A program made the position numbers and the translations under genes. The notes beneath the pieces were generated by a model. It was not told the DNA's origin, searched no databases, and worked only from the letters and a program-made list of their open reading frames with translations. From contig JACRNN010000212.1 of the NCBI GenBank assembly GCA_016234955.1, forward strand, positions 1 to 13,883: a stretch of DNA of 13,883 bases, read 5' to 3'. The DNA comes from Deltaproteobacteria bacterium (GTDB lineage: Bacteria > Desulfobacterota > GWC2-55-46). Below are positions 1 through 7,041 of the stretch, in pieces (the first letter of the stretch is position 1; the number at the start of each line of letters is the position of its first letter).

Positions 1-15
1 CTATTGACGACACCA

Positions 16-42
16 CAGATGGGGCTTTTTCAGCGGCCTGTT
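16..42 (-). repeat. Fragment of palindromic repeat element A (one arm)
   Basis: Read on the minus strand, these 27 bases match the start of element A at 5288-5314 at 24 of 27 positions. Only one arm is present; the other would lie before the window or is lost. It ends about 26 bp before the purH start codon, so purH's leader begins in repeat DNA. Confidence 0.6.
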
Positions 43-68
43 AAGACGAGGAGGCGTATTGGTTTGCT

Positions 69-1649
69 ATGAGAAGAATACGTAGGGCAGTAATAAGCGT
101 TACCGACAAGACCGGCATCGCGGGCTTCGCAAAGGAGCTATCTTCCATGGGGGTTGAGATAATCTCCACCGGAGGCACGGCCGAGCTCATAAAGAACGCC
201 GGGGTGGCAGTGATACCGATATCGTCCTATACCGGCCTTCCGGAGATGCTCGACGGGAGGCTCAAGACACTCCATCCCAAGATACACGGCGGGATACTCG
301 GCATGAGGGACAACCCCGTGCACAACAAGGAGATGGAGTCTTTCGGGATACCCCCCATAGATATGGTGGTGGTGAACCTCTACGCGTTCGAGGACACGGT
401 GGAGAGGGGATGTACCCTTGATGAGGCGATAGAGAACATAGACATAGGCGGGCCTACCATGATAAGGGCGGCGGCCAAGAACTACAACGACGTGGCGGCC
501 GTGGTCGACCCCGCGGATTACAACGGGGTAATCGGGGAGATGAAGGAGAAGAAGGGGGGGCTCACCAGGCATACCAGGTTCGCCCTCGCCAGGAAGGTCT
601 TCCAGCTCACGGCGCGGTATGACGCGGCCGTCTCGAACTACCTGGGCGCGGTACCGGAAAACCCCCAGCTTGAGGCGCCGAGGAGGTTCCCCGACACCTT
701 CACTGTGCAGTACGAGAAGCTCCAGGATCTGCGCTACGGGGAGAACCCGCACCAGAGCGCGGCGTTCTACCGCGTGAGGACGAGGACCCCGGGGCTCGGG
801 GACGCCAGGAAGCATCAGGGCAAGGAGCTCTCTTACAACAATATCCTCGACCTCAACGCGGCCCTCCAGATAGTATCTGAGTTCCATGAGCCGGCGGCGG
901 TCATAATAAAGCACAACAACCCGTGCGGGGCCGCGGTCTCGAAGGACGGGACGCTCAAGGCGTATGAGCTCGCGTACGCGTGCGACAGGACCTCGGCCTT
1001 CGGCGGCATAGTGGGCTTGAACAGGAGGGTCACCGGGGAGGCGGCTGAGGCGCTCGGCAGGATATTCCTCGAGGCCGTCATAGCCCCTGGATACGACGAG
1101 GAGGCGCTCGGAATCCTGGCCGCGAAGAAGAACCTGAGGGTGATTGAGGCCTGCGGGGTGGAGGCCGGGGCCGCGAACAGGTGCGCCCCGGACCTCGACA
1201 TCAAGAGGGTATGCGGAGGGGTGCTCCTTCAGACCCTCGACATCGAGAGCGCCTCGGACTTGAAGACCGTCACCAGGCGCGGGCCCGATGAATCGGAGCT
1301 CGAGGACCTGCTCTTCGCGTGGAACGTATGCAAGCACGTGAAGAGCAACGCCATAATATTCGCCAGGGGGCTGCGCACCGTCGGCATAGGAGCGGGGCAG
1401 ATGTCGAGGATAGACTCCACGAGGATAGCCGCCATAAAGGCGGCTGAGGCCGGGCTTGCCTTAAAGGGGGCCGTGATGGCCTCGGACGCGTTCTTCCCGT
1501 TCAGGGACAACGTGGACATGGCCGCGGAGCACGGCATAACCGCCATAATACAGCCTGGGGGCTCCATAAAGGACGAAGAGGTCATAAAGGCCGCGGACGA
1601 GCGCGGGATAGCGATGGTGTTTACCGGCGTCAGGCACTTCAGGCATTAA
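69..1649 (+). CDS. purH: Bifunctional AICAR transformylase / IMP cyclohydrolase
   Basis: PurH carries out the last two steps of de novo IMP synthesis in the cytoplasm: formylation of AICAR by 10-formyl-THF, then ring closure of FAICAR. The 526-residue product has the normal family length. The N-terminal MGS-like cyclohydrolase domain shows STGGTAELI (about 33-41) and LDGRLKTLHPKIHGG (about 61-75). The transformylase part shows KHNNPCGA (about 281-288), CDRTSAFGGI, GAGQMSRIDSTR and the ending TGVRHFRH. The ATG is chosen because GAGGAGG lies at 48-54; the spacer is long, about 14 nt. purD and purE follow on the same strand, which fits a purine cluster, but a repeat-like element separates purH from purD and may affect co-transcription. 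The reading frame runs intact through a seven-G run near 555. Confidence 0.97.
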   Translation: MRRIRRAVISVTDKTGIAGFAKELSSMGVEIISTGGTAELIKNAGVAVIPISSYTGLPEMLDGRLKTLHPKIHGGILGMRDNPVHNKEMESFGIPPIDMVVVNLYAFEDTVERGCTLDEAIENIDIGGPTMIRAAAKNYNDVAAVVDPADYNGVIGEMKEKKGGLTRHTRFALARKVFQLTARYDAAVSNYLGAVPENPQLEAPRRFPDTFTVQYEKLQDLRYGENPHQSAAFYRVRTRTPGLGDARKHQGKELSYNNILDLNAALQIVSEFHEPAAVIIKHNNPCGAAVSKDGTLKAYELAYACDRTSAFGGIVGLNRRVTGEAAEALGRIFLEAVIAPGYDEEALGILAAKKNLRVIEACGVEAGAANRCAPDLDIKRVCGGVLLQTLDIESASDLKTVTRRGPDESELEDLLFAWNVCKHVKSNAIIFARGLRTVGIGAGQMSRIDSTRIAAIKAAEAGLALKGAVMASDAFFPFRDNVDMAAEHGITAIIQPGGSIKDEEVIKAADERGIAMVFTGVRHFRH

Positions 1650-1884
1650 AGGGCGCCTCTAAAAATTGCTCTTTTTCCCGATCTCTTTTTTGGGGCGAAA
1701 ATAAAAATGGACACATATTCTCATATATGTTCCGCTTTTTTATTTCAGCGTTCTGAAACCCCTCGGGTCTTTAGTCCTGAGAGGTTTCACTCACCCCGCC
1801 TCGACCTCGGAAAAAAATGAACCCTCATAGGCGGGGAGCCGCCGAGGTTTCAGAAACTAAAAAACTGATTTTTAGAGGCGTCCT
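1650..1884. repeat. Structured element with 17-bp terminal inverted repeats between purH and purD
   Basis: The left end AGGGCGCCTCTAAAAAT (1650-1666) is inverted at the right end (1868-1884) with one mismatch. Inside are further complementary pairs: 1754-1764 with 1779-1789 (11 bp, one mismatch), 1751-1766 with 1842-1855 (with a 2-nt bulge), 1795-1802 with 1829-1836 (8 bp, perfect) and 1804-1810 with 1842-1848 (7 bp). Some of these share bases and so exclude one another. No ORF of interest and no clear intrinsic terminator is seen. The layout suggests a MITE-like non-autonomous element or a structured RNA; no clear target-site duplication can be fixed. It starts at the base after the purH stop codon. 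Confidence 0.6.
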
Positions 1885-1928
1885 AAAATTCTCCGCGGCT
1901 TGTATAGCGAGCTTCAAGGGTTAATGGT

Positions 1929-3209
1929 ATGAAGGTTCTCGTCATAGGCTCAGGGGGGAGGGAAGACGCGCTTGCGTGGAAGCTCGCAAGGTCCGCCCGC
2001 GTGGAGCAGGTCTTTATCGCCCCAGGCAACGCCGGGACCTCAAGGCACGGCCGGAACGTCGATATAAAGGCCGGGGACATAGAGGGGATCAAGGGCTTCG
2101 CCATGAAAGAGCGCATAGACCTGACGGTCGTGGGCCCGGAGGTCCCGCTCACCCTCGGCATAGTCGATGAGTTCGAGAGGGCGGGGCTCAGGATATTCGG
2201 CCCTTCGAGGCTCGCCGCCGAGATAGAGGGGAGCAAGGCGTTCAGCAAAGGCCTGATGGCGCGCTACAACATCCCGACCGCGCGCTACAGGGAGTTCTCC
2301 GACCCGCTGGAGGCGCGGGCTTATGTCGAGGAGATAGGCCCTCCGCTGGTAGTCAAGGCCGACGGGCTTGCCGCTGGCAAGGGCGTTGTAATATGCGCGG
2401 CTAAAGACGAGGCCGTCGAGGCGATAGAGAATATAATGGTTAAGAAGGCCTTCGGCCCCTCGGGCGCGAGGGTCGTCATCGAGGAGTTTTTAGAGGGCGA
2501 GGAGGCGTCTTTCCTCGCCGTCACAGACGGAAAGACCGTCGTCCCGCTCGCCCCGGCCCAGGACCACAAGGCGATATACGACGGGGACATGGGGCCGAAT
2601 ACCGGAGGCATGGGCACATACTCCCCGGCCCCGCTCATAACCCCGGAGCTCGAACGCGAGGTCATGGAGGGGGTAATGAAGCCCTCTGTAGAGGCCATGG
2701 AGGCGGAGGGGAGGCCCTACAGGGGGGTGCTCTACGCCGGGCTGATGATAGGCAACGGCGGGGTCAAGGTGCTGGAGTTCAACTGCAGGTTCGGAGACCC
2801 GGAGACCCAGCCGATAATGATGCGGCTTGAGGACGACCTCTTTGACCTCCTTATGCGCGCGGTGGAGGGAAGGCTTGCGGGGGTGAGGCTCAAGTGGTCT
2901 GAAAAAGACGCCGTATGCGTCGTGATGGCCGCGGGCGGCTATCCCGGCGATTACGTTAAGGGGAGCGCGATAAGCGGCCTTGACGAGGCAGGCAATATGG
3001 AGGACGTGATGGTCTTCCACGCGGGCACGGCCTTCAAGGACGGCCGCGTGGTAACCTCCGGCGGCAGGGTGCTCGGGGTCACGGCCCTCGGCAACGGGAT
3101 AAAAGATGCGATAGACAGGGCGTACAGGGCCGTTGAGCTGATATCCTGGGAAGGGGCTTACTACAGGAAGGACATAGGGTATAAGGCGTTGCGGCGCATG
3201 GTCCGCTGA
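1929..3209 (+). CDS. purD: Phosphoribosylamine--glycine ligase (GAR synthetase)
   Basis: PurD joins glycine to 5-phosphoribosylamine with ATP, the second step of de novo purine synthesis. The 426-residue protein is full length. It has the N-terminal domain (VLVIGSGG..., PGNAGT at about 32-37), the ATP-grasp fold with VVKADGLAAGKGVVI (141-155), the AQDHKAIYDGD and PNTGGMGTYSPAP segments, and FNCRFGDPETQ carrying metal- and ATP-binding residues. One oddity: the usual GGREHAL motif near the N-terminus reads GGREDAL, so position 13 is Asp instead of His. The start ATG has only a weak SD (CAAGGG). It lies between purH and purE on the same strand, 71 bp from purE and 279 bp from purH; the larger gap is filled by an inverted-repeat element. 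Confidence 0.96.
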   Translation: MKVLVIGSGGREDALAWKLARSARVEQVFIAPGNAGTSRHGRNVDIKAGDIEGIKGFAMKERIDLTVVGPEVPLTLGIVDEFERAGLRIFGPSRLAAEIEGSKAFSKGLMARYNIPTARYREFSDPLEARAYVEEIGPPLVVKADGLAAGKGVVICAAKDEAVEAIENIMVKKAFGPSGARVVIEEFLEGEEASFLAVTDGKTVVPLAPAQDHKAIYDGDMGPNTGGMGTYSPAPLITPELEREVMEGVMKPSVEAMEAEGRPYRGVLYAGLMIGNGGVKVLEFNCRFGDPETQPIMMRLEDDLFDLLMRAVEGRLAGVRLKWSEKDAVCVVMAAGGYPGDYVKGSAISGLDEAGNMEDVMVFHAGTAFKDGRVVTSGGRVLGVTALGNGIKDAIDRAYRAVELISWEGAYYRKDIGYKALRRMVR

Positions 3210-3279
3210 ACATGCATAGCGGGCGCGAGGCCCGCGGCTTGGGCTTTGTGGAGTTTTATCTTCCAATGGAGGGGAACAT

Positions 3280-3792
3280 ATGACCGTCGGTGAAAGGGTA
3301 AAACCCCTTGTCGGGATACTCATGGGGAGCGATTCTGACCTGCCTGTAATGGAGGAGGCCGCGAAGGCGCTGAAGTCTTTCGGCATCCCCTACGAAGTCA
3401 CCGTCTCATCCGCCCACAGGACTCCGGAGAGGACCGCGAGGTACGCAAAGTCCGCCGAGAAGAGGGGGATAAGGGTGATAATAGCCGGGGCGGGCAGCGC
3501 CGCCCATCTCGCTGGCTTCATAGCGGCGCAGACCACACTCCCGGTAATCGGGGTCCCGATAGATTCGGGCCCTCTGAAGGGGCTCGACGCGCTCCTGTCA
3601 ACGGTGCAGATGCCCGGCGGGGTGCCGGTGGCCTCGATGGCCATAGGCCCCGCGGGCGCGAAGAACGCCGGCATATTCGCCGCGCAGATACTCTCAACGG
3701 CCGACGAGGGGCTCAGGGCAAGGCTCAAGGCCTACAGGAAGGAACAGGCGAAGGCGGTCAAGGAGAAGGCGAAGAGGCTGAAGGCCGTTTGA
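3280..3792 (+). CDS. purE: N5-carboxyaminoimidazole ribonucleotide mutase (class I PurE)
   Basis: PurE converts N5-CAIR to CAIR in purine synthesis. The 170-residue protein has the class I hallmarks: VGILMGSDSDLPVM near residue 10, the catalytic SAHRTPE motif, IIAGAGSAAHLAGF, and GLDALLSTVQMPGGVPVASMAIG. The ATG is supported by GGAGGGG about 5 nt upstream. A class I enzyme normally works with PurK, which is not in this window, so purK should be elsewhere. It follows purD by 71 bp; that gap has a short GC-rich hairpin (3219-3224 with 3230-3235) without a T run, so it is not an obvious terminator. The stop codon is close to the next gene, suggesting an operon. Confidence 0.96.
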   Translation: MTVGERVKPLVGILMGSDSDLPVMEEAAKALKSFGIPYEVTVSSAHRTPERTARYAKSAEKRGIRVIIAGAGSAAHLAGFIAAQTTLPVIGVPIDSGPLKGLDALLSTVQMPGGVPVASMAIGPAGAKNAGIFAAQILSTADEGLRARLKAYRKEQAKAVKEKAKRLKAV

Positions 3793-3851
3793 TTTCAGGT
3801 TGCGTTTTACGCGGCTTGCTAAACCGTTTTTCCGTACCACAGGGTTTCCGA

Positions 3852-4481
3852 TTGATACAGGCAAAGAGGCCCGTCATATTGAGCCCGTCTTCAACGCTTG
3901 ACGAGGCCGTGCGCGCATTCAAAAGCGGCGGCGTCATAGCGTATCCGACCGAGACGTTCTACGGCCTCTGCGTCGACCCGTTCAACATGGAGGCCGTGGG
4001 GAATCTCTTCCGCCTCAAGGGGCGCCCCGGTAAAAACCCCGTCTCCGTGATAATAAAGGACGTCCCTATGCTTTCAGCCGTTGCCTCGGACGTCCCTCCG
4101 GCGGCGCTCGACCTGATAAAGAGGTTCTGGCCCGGCCCGCTCACTATCGTATTCAAGGCCAGTCCTTCGGTCCCCCCGGAGCTGACAGGCGATACCGGCA
4201 AGATCGGCGTCAGGGTGTCGAGCAACCCATTGGCCGCGCGCCTCTCATCCGTGCTCGGCTCGCCCATAACGGCGACGAGCGCGAACCCCACGGGAAAAAA
4301 GCCGGCTGTAGCGCCTGAAGAGGTGCTCGAGTACTTCAACGGCAGGATAGAGGTCCTTATAGACGGGGGCGCACTCCCCGGCAAGACCGGCTCCACGGTC
4401 GTTGACGTGACCTCCGGCAGGGTCGTGGTGATAAGGGAAGGGGATATCCCTTCAAAGGACTTGACAGGCCATTTTAAATAA
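3852..4481 (+). CDS. tsaC: Threonylcarbamoyl-AMP synthase (Sua5/YciO/YrdC family)
   Basis: Family members make threonylcarbamoyl-AMP from Thr, bicarbonate and ATP, the first step of the t6A37 modification of ANN-decoding tRNAs. The YrdC-like fold is plain: GGVIAYPTETFYGL, FRLKGRPGKNPVSVIIKD, FWPGPLTIVFKA, IGVRVSSNP, ITATSANPTGKKP and a C-terminal GSTVVDV...IREGDI. There is no ATG start. TTG at 3852 gives 209 residues and puts GGVIAYP at about residue 26, as usual for the short family. A TTG at 3789, overlapping the purE stop (TTGA), would add 21 residues that do not look like the family, but it would couple translation to purE and has GAAGG upstream. No Sua5 C-terminal domain is present, so this is a short TsaC-type protein. 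A YciO-like paralogue of unknown role cannot be excluded. Confidence 0.85.
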   Translation: MIQAKRPVILSPSSTLDEAVRAFKSGGVIAYPTETFYGLCVDPFNMEAVGNLFRLKGRPGKNPVSVIIKDVPMLSAVASDVPPAALDLIKRFWPGPLTIVFKASPSVPPELTGDTGKIGVRVSSNPLAARLSSVLGSPITATSANPTGKKPAVAPEEVLEYFNGRIEVLIDGGALPGKTGSTVVDVTSGRVVVIREGDIPSKDLTGHFK

Positions 4482-4593
4482 AACCTCTTGATTTACGGCA
4501 TGTTGCGTAAAACTTCGCAGTGCCTCAAGGCCCCTACAGCCCTCCCGTAACAGGCCAGCCCCCTACCGTCCCCGAAAATATCCATTTTTTCCC

Positions 4594-4621
4594 TAAAGTA
4601 TTCCATGCCTTTGTCCGATAG
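4594..4621 (+). promoter_or_regulatory. Candidate sigma-28 (FliA) promoter
   Basis: TAAAG at 4594-4598 and CCGATAG at 4615-4621 resemble the flagellar sigma-28 consensus TAAA-N15-GCCGATAA. TAAA is exact, the -10 octamer matches at 6 of 8, and the spacer is one base longer than ideal. It sits 20-25 bp before the SD (GAAGGGA) and start codon of the FlgC-like gene, which fits a flagellar-class gene. This is a by-eye match only. Confidence 0.5.
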
Positions 4622-4642
4622 AAATAATGAAGGGAGCATCGT

Positions 4643-4987
4643 ATGGTACCCTCAGTCAGTTCATCGGTTTCGGCGATAAAGGCCGCGTTTACGATGATGG
4701 AAGCGTCGGCCAATAATACCGCGAACGCGGACACCGCCGGTTACAAGAAAGATAAGGTGTCGCTGAACGAGGGCAAGGGCGTAGGGGTCGTGGCCAAGGT
4801 CGAGAAGTCCAATGAGCCTGGTCAGAAGATAAAGGACTCTTACGGCAATGTAGCGGAGGCCTCAAACGTCAATTACACCGAAGAGGCCGCCACCCAGATA
4901 CAGGCCAAGAACATGGCCGCCTTGAACGTCGCGGTCTTAAAGACGCAGGATGAGATGGAGAAGAACCTTATAGATATCTTTGCATAA
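4643..4987 (+). CDS. Orphan FlgC-like flagellar rod family protein
   Basis: The 114-residue protein carries both end signatures of flagellar rod/hook proteins. Near the N-terminus is the rod motif ANNTANADTAGYKK (about 23-36). The C-terminal helix SNVNYTEEAATQIQAKN...NVAVLKTQDEM (about 74-105) matches the flagellar basal body rod C-terminal region. The middle is short and Lys/Gly-rich, so the protein is smaller than a typical FlgC of about 135-150 residues. The ATG is backed by GAAGGGA 7-8 nt upstream. No other flagellar gene is in the window, so it is an orphan. A sigma-28-like promoter lies just upstream, suggesting late flagellar-class expression. It may be a secreted rod-like or accessory protein; the precise role is unknown. 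Confidence 0.8.
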   Translation: MVPSVSSSVSAIKAAFTMMEASANNTANADTAGYKKDKVSLNEGKGVGVVAKVEKSNEPGQKIKDSYGNVAEASNVNYTEEAATQIQAKNMAALNVAVLKTQDEMEKNLIDIFA

Positions 4988-4997
4988 GGAGCATCCT

Positions 4998-5030
4998 ATG
5001 AAACCGTACCCGTACCCTATGCCGTTTTGA
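4998..5030 (+). CDS. Possible 10-residue micro-ORF (MKPYPYPMPF)
   Basis: TAAGGAG lies 6 nt before an ATG, only 10 bp after the stop of the FlgC-like gene. The ORF encodes MKPYPYPMPF and then TGA. The SD and spacing are better than those of several real genes here, but the peptide is too short to judge by content. It could be a micro-protein, a leader peptide for the following hairpins, or the remnant of a deleted gene. Confidence 0.2.
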   Translation: MKPYPYPMPF

Positions 5031-5287
5031 AAATTGATGGACAACCCCTTCCCCGCGGCAAGGTTTTGCGGGGAGTTGCAACCCCCGCCCTCACACAAGC
5101 TCTTACCGCACCTCAACCTATCCTTTCTGCGGGTATGTCCTTAGACTGAAAAACAGCCCACCCAAAACCCTACACCAAAGGGAGATACCCGCGGAGCCCT
5201 CATCCGAGGTTAACGCCTTATTGCAGGCCAGAGCCGCATACGGGCAAAGTAGCCTGTACCCATAATTGCCTTTCACGGCCTCAATCC
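5031..5287. other. Intergenic stretch with competing GC hairpins, no gene seen
   Basis: TCCCCGC at 5050-5056 pairs perfectly with GCGGGGA at 5068-5074 across an 11-nt loop. The same GCGGGG (5068-5073) can instead pair with CCCCGC at 5083-5088. There is no T run, so a classical intrinsic terminator is not supported. An 8-bp inverted pair, GCGGGTAT (5129-5136) with ATACCCGC (5185-5192), lies further on. A 77-codon minus-strand ORF at 5118-5351 starts inside the neighbouring repeat and is not recognised as a protein family. Confidence 0.35.
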
Positions 5288-5446
5288 AACAGGTTGCTGA
5301 AAAAGTCCCATCTGCTTTGTCCTCATCGGCGTTCGTCACTGCGGCGTACAATACAAGTACGCCTTCCCATTGCGATTGTAAAGACGCAATGGGAGCCCTG
5401 CCTCACTTCCTCGACTCCTCGCATCTGTAACTTTTTGAGCAACCTA
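5288..5446. repeat. Palindromic repeat element A (MITE/REP-like)
   Basis: The terminal arm AGGTTGCTGAAAAAGT (5291-5306) is inverted at 5430-5445 with one mismatch in 16. Two internal hairpins are perfect: GGCGTAC/GTACGCC (5343-5349 with 5357-5363) and TCCCATTGCG/CGCAATGGGA (5365-5374 with 5385-5394). There is no coding content. A diverged copy of one arm is at 16-42, so it is a dispersed family. Such elements are usually moved by a transposase encoded elsewhere; none for it is recognised here. Confidence 0.75.
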
Positions 5447-5447
5447 A

Positions 5448-5589
5448 GGAACCTCTGATTAATTATGTTTTTCTGTCATTCTGAGGAAGCGTAGCGACCG
5501 AAGAATCTCGTAACTTATTGATTTTATAGACGTTGAGATTCTTCGCTTTGCTCAGAATGACATGCTATTGCGAATTAATCAGAGGTTCC
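5448..5589. repeat. Palindromic repeat element B (MITE/REP-like), inserted in the rsmB 3' end
   Basis: GGAACCTCTGATTAATT (5448-5464) is perfectly inverted at 5573-5589. Inside, TGTCATTCTGAG... to ...GAATCTC is inverted on the right as GAGATTCTTCG...CTCAGAATGACA, giving a long near-palindrome. It abuts element A with only two bases between. Its right end lies inside the rsmB reading frame and provides that gene's last codons and TAG stop. Confidence 0.8.
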
Positions 5590-6869
5590 CTAATCCTGAG
5601 AAAGCCGCTCGAGTCGACAAGGCCGCCGCATCCTTCCGGCATATAGCCGCGCGCGTCCTCGAGGACGAACTCCGTATGGTCTTGCAGGAACCCCTTGATG
5701 ACCCCGTCCGTCTCTTCGGGCTCGAAGGTGCATGTGGAATATACCATACTCCCCCCCTTTTCAAGATACCCTGAAGCCCTCTCAAGAAGCCTCCTCTGAA
5801 CCCCGGCGAGCTCCTTTATATCCTCCTCTTTCCTCCTGTATTTTATGTCAGGCGACCTCCTCAGCACCCCGAGCCCTGAGCAGGGGGCGTCAATGAGTAT
5901 GGCGTCGAAGCGCCTGGCGAACGGGATGCCATCGAGCGCGTCGGCGGCCACGGTCCTTATGATACCGGTCTTCAGCCTCCTGGCGGCCTCCGCTACGTTT
6001 TCGAGCCTGCGCGGGTGCTTGTCCACGGCGCATATGAGGCCGGAGTCGCCCATGAGCTGGGCCATGTGGGTCGCCTTGCCGCCCGGGGCGCTGCACAGGT
6101 CGAGTATCGCCTCACCCGGTTTTGGTGAGAGCAGGTACGGTATGAGCTGCGAGGCCTCGTCCTGGATATAGTACCTCGGGTCTTTGGGGTCGAGGCGGCC
6201 GCCGCTCGAGACCTCTATGCCGTCCGGCGAGTAGAGGGTCTTTTTTACCGTTAAACCCGTGCCTGCAAGTTCGCCGATGAGCCGCTCTCTCGATATTGCA
6301 AGGGTATTTACCCGAAGCGTCTTCGGGGGGACGGACTGGTTCGATTCGCAAAGCGAGATGGCCTGTTCAGCGCCGAAGCGCTCCATCCACCTCTTTACCA
6401 TCCATTCCGGATGGGAGTATACGATAGAAGCGTACTTTATCGGGTCCCCGGTAATGTCCGGGTATGCGATCCCCGCCCTCCCGGCGTCTATCCTTCTCAG
6501 CACCGCGTTGACGAACCCGGCCTTTTTGCCGCCGCCTCTCTTGACAAGCTCCACCGACCCGTTCACAGCGGCGGAGGGGGGGACCCTGGTGAGGAAAAGG
6601 AGCTGGTACGCGCCGATCCTCAAGGCGTTCAAGACGCTGTGTTCGAGCTTCTTCGACTTGATGGAGGAGAAAAGGTCTATCACCCAGTCGAGCCTTATGC
6701 GCCACCTCAATACCCCGTAGGTTATCTCAGTTGCAAGGTGCCTGTCGGTCTCGCCAAGCCCATTGAGCTCTTTTTCGAGGAGTATATCGGCATAGGCGTC
6801 CCCTCCAATGACCCTGGATAAGACCCTGAAGGCCGCCTGCCTCGCCCCGATTGTCGAAATCTTTGGCAT
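5565..6869 (-). CDS. rsmB: 16S rRNA (cytosine-967-C5)-methyltransferase, C-terminus replaced by repeat sequence
   Basis: RsmB methylates C967 of 16S rRNA with SAM. The 434-residue protein has an N-terminal NusB-like helical domain (about 5-135), a linker with the RVNTL motif, and a Rossmann methyltransferase domain. SAM-binding motif I DLCSAPGGK is at 257-265, motif IV DAPCSGLG has Cys330, and motif VI YSTCTFEPEE has Cys380, the expected nucleophile. The ATG at 6869 is preferred because of GGGGATA about 7 nt upstream; an in-frame GTG at 6911 would add 14 residues. The end is odd: after SSGFLRI, homologues normally continue with roughly 15-20 residues ending in a DGFFxAxL motif. Here the frame enters repeat element B and ends in EPLINSQ. 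Activity may be impaired or tolerated. It is divergent from the chemoreceptor gene. Confidence 0.93.
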   Translation of the reverse strand: MPKISTIGARQAAFRVLSRVIGGDAYADILLEKELNGLGETDRHLATEITYGVLRWRIRLDWVIDLFSSIKSKKLEHSVLNALRIGAYQLLFLTRVPPSAAVNGSVELVKRGGGKKAGFVNAVLRRIDAGRAGIAYPDITGDPIKYASIVYSHPEWMVKRWMERFGAEQAISLCESNQSVPPKTLRVNTLAISRERLIGELAGTGLTVKKTLYSPDGIEVSSGGRLDPKDPRYYIQDEASQLIPYLLSPKPGEAILDLCSAPGGKATHMAQLMGDSGLICAVDKHPRRLENVAEAARRLKTGIIRTVAADALDGIPFARRFDAILIDAPCSGLGVLRRSPDIKYRRKEEDIKELAGVQRRLLERASGYLEKGGSMVYSTCTFEPEETDGVIKGFLQDHTEFVLEDARGYMPEGCGGLVDSSGFLRIREPLINSQ

Positions 6870-6932
6870 ACCGGTATATCCCCGTTTAGTGGCTTGACCA
6901 AAGTTTAACACGGCAACAGGCTATTTAGAATC

Positions 6933-6938
6933 ATTATA
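6933..6938 (-). promoter_or_regulatory. Candidate -10 box for rsmB
   Basis: On the minus strand this reads TATAAT, about 64 bp before the rsmB ATG, inside an AT-rich region. No good -35 box is visible at 16-18 bp (the best is a poor TAGTTC-like hexamer), so this is weak. Confidence 0.3.
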
Positions 6939-7041
6939 TTTTAAGAATGCTTGAACTATCTATGCATATTTAAAACAACTCGTTTTTATAATGTTAAAAA
7001 AAGTTTACAAAATTTTTTTTAGAATAGGTCTAAGGTTCCCG

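Noticed and set aside
138..1337. Long minus-strand ORF (399 codons) opposite purH
   Set aside because: It is the antisense shadow of purH in a GC-rich gene with skewed codon use; its His/Arg/Leu/Val-rich translation has no recognisable family.
2490..3386. 298-codon minus-strand ORF across purD and purE
   Set aside because: It overlaps two unmistakable conserved genes on the other strand and has low-complexity composition.
5118..5351. 77-codon minus-strand ORF in the intergenic region before element A
   Set aside because: Its first 20 or so codons come from repeat element A, no convincing SD or family match is seen, and the rest is unremarkable. A conserved homologue would be needed to accept it.
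5031..5589. CRISPR array suspected from stacked palindromes
   Set aside because: The palindromes belong to two different elements with no regular repeat-spacer periodicity.
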